Under the pieces are notes generated by a model. That model had not been told where the DNA came from. It was given only the letters and a program-made list of their open reading frames with translations, and made no database searches. The translations under genes were made by a program, and so were the position numbers. 64,000 nucleotides of DNA, taken from positions 153,771,501 through 153,835,500 of the forward strand of contig JAZBRS010000026.1 of assembly GCA_037176725.1 (NCBI GenBank), in the 5' to 3' direction. The DNA is from Posidonia oceanica (taxonomy: Eukaryota > Streptophyta > Magnoliopsida > Alismatales > Posidoniaceae). Below, one piece after another: positions 60,046 through 64,000 of the stretch (position 1 is the first letter of the stretch; each line of letters begins with the position of its first letter).

Positions 60046-60575
60046 CATATGGACCATTCATTGCATTGCGTGTTGACCTTGCATTATCATAGTATGTTTG
60101 AATCATGCATCCATGCATTTTCTCATATCATTGGAAGTGGAGCACGGGCGGAGCATCGTTCTTCAAGAGTGTTAGAAACCCTTCAGGCATACGATTCTCC
60201 TAGAGCCAACCCAGTTCATACCTATCCTCTTATCAATTCCAATCTGAGTAAAGTCTCAAACAAGATGTCACACTCTCCCTTCGATTGTACTGGAATAACA
60301 TCCCGCGATTTCCTACTTAGTGCTTGCCCGTTGGAACACACATGGTTGACCTGGTCTTGACTTCGGCTGCGACACAAGATCCGAAATCGACTTGACCCCT
60401 CTATGCCTGAGTCTCCAATTTGATGGCAATTTAAACCCTCTTTTTATCTTTTCTTTGGCTACTTCAGTGGCAAATTGTTTGAGATTGAGCTCCCCTTTTC
60501 AGGAAATGCTCAATAGGACATCGTTCTTGCCTTGGACCCGATCTTGTTCCAAGATCAACTCCGAGGAGAGGCATC
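60046..60575. other. N1 conserved 3' non-coding region, part 2, with polypurine tract
   Basis: This resumes the N1 sequence after S1 and matches N2 40756-41287 closely. It ends in CCGAGGAGAGGCATC (60561-60575), the polypurine tract. Conservation is at DNA level without a conserved frame. Confidence 0.6.
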
Positions 60576-62104
60576 TATAGATATCCTATTTTCGCATTTC
60601 TGAGAGTTCTTTTTTAGGATAGAAACCTTAAGGCGCCCCAAGTCTCGTGCCTAAGTTTTGATAACACATCTTCCAGATATTCCTTGACTTCTTTAAAGCA
60701 TCACTTGATCCTACCTTGACTCAGGTTGTTGGCTGTGGTAGAGCTAACTCAATCAGGCTCGTGACAAGTCCGAGTACCCTAGGTATCCTTTACTTCTACT
60801 CAGATTCGTGGCAGATTTGAGTTAACAGAGATGCCTCCTTGATTTCATAGACTATCTGTAGTTTCCCGGCCTTCCATCTTGTTTCCTCTGACCAAAACCC
60901 GGGAAAAGGGCTAGAAATGACCTAAGCTTGATAGTAGCCAGTTAGGGAGGCGACTCAGGTAGTTGCCTCCTAGAGAGGCAACTACGACCGTCGCCCATTG
61001 CCTCGACGACTGCCTCAGAAGCGGACATCAGAGGCGGCCCAATTAAAAGCCATCTGAGGAGGCGACCCACGAGGACGCCACCTAGAAAGGCGACTGGGCA
61101 ATCGTGGGCAGCAGTTGCTCAGCACGATCCCCTCAACCCTCAGGCACCAGATAATCAGGCGGCTGAGTGGTTACGGAACTGCTCCGGTCTTCCCCACGAT
61201 CCTTGACCATTAGGCATCACCCCATGCGGTGACTAACAATCGTGGCTCCCCTGAACCACTTTTCCACAGTTATTTCCCACTACCCCGTCAACTATTAGGC
61301 GCCAACTCAGCCAGCAACTAACAATCGTGGCCTCGTTCCCGGGTCTTCCCACACTTTGACTGAGCAGTTGCTAGGTTTAGGCGCCAGCTCAACCGGCGAC
61401 TAACCCTAACTGCCACTTTTCTAGAATTTTCTGAACTCCAACCGTCCTCACCCTCCTAAAGTCTATAAATAGACCCCCTAGGCCAGTGGTTTGAGGGTCG
61501 GAATTTTTGAGAGAGGAATTTCCAAGAGAGGCAGAGCCTTGTCAGTTTTTAAGTCACCTTCAGAGAGCTAGATTTCCAATCCAGAAACTCTATCTCCTGT
61601 CCTCAAGAAGCTACCAACCTAAACTTCTTCCTCCGATCCCAGAGATCCTCAGCTACGCCGGAGCTCCGACCGTGCCTCCTTTCAACTTCATTGCATACAG
61701 CATAAGGGTGAAAGGGAGTATCTTCCTCCAATCTAGTTGTTTATTGCATTTCTTTTTACATTCCTTAGCATAGGACCCATAGCATATGCATGCAGGGAAC
61801 AACCTCCGATTAGTATTTGCTTCTGTTAGTCATGTTGTTTCATTTATTTCTGTTGCTGACTACTACACTTGAGCTAATCTAGATCTATGTTATTTTGTTT
61901 TGAAGGGAAGGAAGAAGCTTACGTAACACGAGGGAGCCGCTAGACGACATCCAGCCGTCGATCTAGTGGTCCGAGGACCCACATCTTCACAATCTCTCCC
62001 CAGGTGTCTTGTCTACCCAAAGGCGAGTGGCGATCACAACAAAGCTGTCGACGTCGTGGAAGCGCCAGCATCTTCAACTCAAGCACTCGAAAAATCCATC
62101 CACA
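60576..62104 (+). repeat. N1 3' LTR (1,529 bp)
   Basis: It begins TATAGATATCC, with the canonical TG changed to TA, and ends CATCCACA. The TATA box is at 61464-61471. It differs from the 5' LTR at roughly one position in twenty, mostly transitions. It is followed by target duplication GTATC. Confidence 0.93.
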
Positions 62105-64000
62105 GTATCAGAGGCAATAAAACTCGGGAAACGGTGAGCGAAACCAAATCAGTGCTTTACAACGACGTTCAACCATCTATAAGTGTTGGATGCAGCTATG
62201 ACCTACGTCCAATGTTGGATGCAAGACCAGAGGGCATCCAACACAGACAAGAGGCAGAAAACATGCAACTGAAAACCATGTATTCTAGATGTATGAATGC
62301 AATGCAAATGCAGCAAAGCTATGGCAAATATGCAGATCATGCTAGGCAGTTAAAGCAACAAACCAGAAGTGATTTAAGGGCAGCATGCAAGCATAGAACA
62401 TGATTAAAACATTATAGGGTGTTGGACGCTAGAGAACTCTGCATCCAACACTGGACACTGAAGAACTCTGCGTCCAACACGCTACAGACAAATGCATAGC
62501 AAAATGGCATACAAACTGATAGAAAAATCATAGAGGCATGCATATCAATTGCTGTAAACAGGTGTAGGCTAAGCATGCATACATGGATTAAGTAAAAATC
62601 CAAAGGGGAAGCATCTGCAAAGCATACACAAAGGAAACACAACCAGTGTGTAGGACGCAAGCCACACCTGCGTCCAATGTAGGACGCAAGGAATACCTAC
62701 GTCCAACACAAGGGAAGGCACAGATATTTAAAACCTGCATAAAACTCTGATAAAAAGCCAAGAAAACTTGAGAACAATTCTATGAGGGCTAATCACAATC
62801 ATGTAATCATGGATTAAGCAAACACAAGGATCAGAGCATCATGAAAGCATTTAAGCAAGTGTAAGCTAAGCAAAAGCATTGGACGCAGAGCACATCTGCG
62901 TCCAACATAGGACGCAAAGCACAGCTGCATCCAACACATAGAGGAGCATGGCAAGCTACAAGAGGGATCTGTGCTTAAAAAAACCACTTAAATATGCATG
63001 CAAGCTACTAAAAGCAAGATAAATTAAGGCATGCAACATAGATCAAACATGTATCAAAAATAAATGCAACATTCAAGCATCAAAATACATGTAAGCTAAC
63101 AAAGGCATTGGACGCAGAGCACACCTGCGTCCAACATAGGACGCAGAGCACAGCTGCGTCCAACACTGAAGAACAGCAAAGGCAACCAGAAGTAAAAACA
63201 TGGATCCAAGCTTGGATCGAAACATGATATAAGCATAATAGCAACTGGAAGCATGGAAGAAAATATGCCAATAAATCCACAGATAAAAGCATCCAGATCA
63301 TGGCAACATGGCAACAAAATAAAGAAAATCAAGAAAAAGACCAGCAAGGTGTTGGACGCTGCCTCAGGGCATGTCTAATGTTGGATGCACCAGGTTGTGC
63401 GTCCAACAGGTCGGGAAGTTTCCCGGCCAAGGACAGTGGCCAAATCGACCAAAAATCCCAAGGTGACTTGCTAGGAAGCAAGAGTGGATGACGACGAGCA
63501 TGTCCATATGCTCGGTGCCAGAAATGGGTGGGTGGATTGCTCCACCCACCTCCTCCTCCTCGCAGCCGGTGGTCGAGGCTATTCCGGCCAACCAAGGGGA
63601 TACGTGTGTGCGTGCACTACCCTATCATGCTACTACATGTAAGAGCTTGCTAGGGGTGAAGGAAACTTACCTGGTTGCGGCTCAGATGGCGTATTTGCGC
63701 TTCACCGGCGACGAGGAAGAAGACAGCAGCTGTACTCCGGTGAGCATTTCCGGGCACGAGGGAGGCTCGAGAGAGGTGGCTCAGAGCTTGGGAAGGATTG
63801 TGGGAGATCGCTCTGGGTCTGGATAGCACTCAATTTCCAGGGGGATGGCTGTAGTGTTATGTGTGTCCTGGTGAAGTGTTGGGTTCGGTTGGAGTTTTGG
63901 TTGTTGGGTTCCTCTGGTTTTGCAAGCCGTGGCAGGCAATGGCAGGCTTCGGTGTGAGTGGGAGGCCACGTGGGAGTGTCAGGCGAGTAAGTGGGCTTGT
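62105..64000 (-). repeat. G1 5' LTR, continuation beyond N1 (runs off the window)
   Basis: This matches 3' LTR positions ~2835-4730, including six of the paired inverted-repeat stations. At 63108-63134 and 63139-63161 both hairpins are perfect. About 540 bp, with the TGTTGACACC terminus, should lie past the right edge. Confidence 0.92.

Larger units (their letters stand above)
12680..62104 (+). mobile_element. N1: Ogre-like (Tat clade) Ty3/gypsy retrotransposon, interrupted twice
   Basis: The LTRs are 12680-14206 and 60576-62104, flanked by GTATC at 12675-12679 and 62105-62109. Inside lie a primer site, a gag-protease frame (15643-20031), pol cut at 21012 by N2 and resuming at 42634, antisense genes A (47195-51770) and B (52329-53688), and a polypurine tract (60561-60575). 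S1 interrupts the 3' part at 54186-60040. Removing both insertions gives ~21.9 kb, matching N2. Every coding region has stops. LTR divergence, hand-counted at about 48 differences in the first ~835 bp, makes it clearly older than N2. Confidence 0.93.
2052..64000 (-). mobile_element. G1: non-autonomous giant-LTR Tat/Ogre-like retrotransposon (partial, interrupted)
   Basis: The element lies on the minus strand. Its 3' LTR is 2052-5272, the polypurine tract abuts it at 5273-5286, the interior ends at a tRNA-Arg-type primer site (11874-11893), and its 5' LTR runs from 11897 upward. The 5' LTR is interrupted at 12679 by N1 and resumes at 62105, matching 3' LTR sequence from about 2835 to 4730 when the window ends. 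Without N1 it would be about 13 kb. The 6.6 kb interior has a gag-like relic but no protease, reverse transcriptase or integrase, so it must have moved in trans. It is the oldest layer, because N1 is inserted in it. Confidence 0.88.

Overview
The window is plant nuclear DNA made almost entirely of nested LTR retrotransposons; I see no host gene. The organism is inferred to be a flowering plant with a large, repeat-rich genome. Supporting signs are Ty3/gypsy elements of the Tat (Ogre-like) clade with tRNA-Arg-type primer sites, a G-patch after the protease, a second 'archaeal-type' RNase H, plant mobile domain (PMD) genes, and decay dominated by C-to-T changes. I cannot name the species.

Layout. 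Bases 1-2051 are unassigned flank. From 2052 to the right edge lies a minus-strand element, called G1 here, with ~3.2 kb LTRs. Its 3' LTR is 2052-5272. Its 6.6 kb interior (5273-11896) holds only a gag relic and arrays of small hairpin repeats, so it is non-autonomous. Its 5' LTR starts at 11897 and is split at 12679 by the plus-strand element N1 (12680-62104, target duplication GTATC); it resumes at 62105 and leaves the window. N1 is itself split twice. A second copy of the same family, N2 (21013-42633, target duplication AGTTC), sits in its reverse transcriptase region. A 5,855-bp solo LTR, S1 (54186-60040, target duplication CCTAG), sits in its 3' non-coding part. Without the insertions N1 is ~21.9 kb and N2 is 21.6 kb. 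LTR divergence by eye agrees with the nesting: ~1% for N2 and ~5-6% for N1.

The N family carries one long gag-protease frame containing Gag, a CCHC-like knuckle, two tandem retropepsin-like domains and a G-patch. A candidate 102-nt intron follows, then RT, RNase H, archaeal-type RNase H and integrase. The ~9 kb between integrase and the 3' LTR holds two genes on the opposite strand. Gene A has nine exons (787 codons in N1), with a PMD and a coiled-coil C-terminus. Gene B has two exons (431 codons) and a second PMD/DUF7745-like fold. Splice sites and most exon lengths match between N1 and N2. All copies are now broken by stops, frameshifts or lost catalytic residues, and several amber stops are at the same codon in both copies.

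The most unusual content is the two spliced antisense PMD genes, the doubled protease, and three families of short inverted repeats: GCC-box-like repeats in N1/N2, paired 10-bp-arm hairpins in the G1 LTR, and covarying TTAGGG-loop hairpins in the G1 interior.
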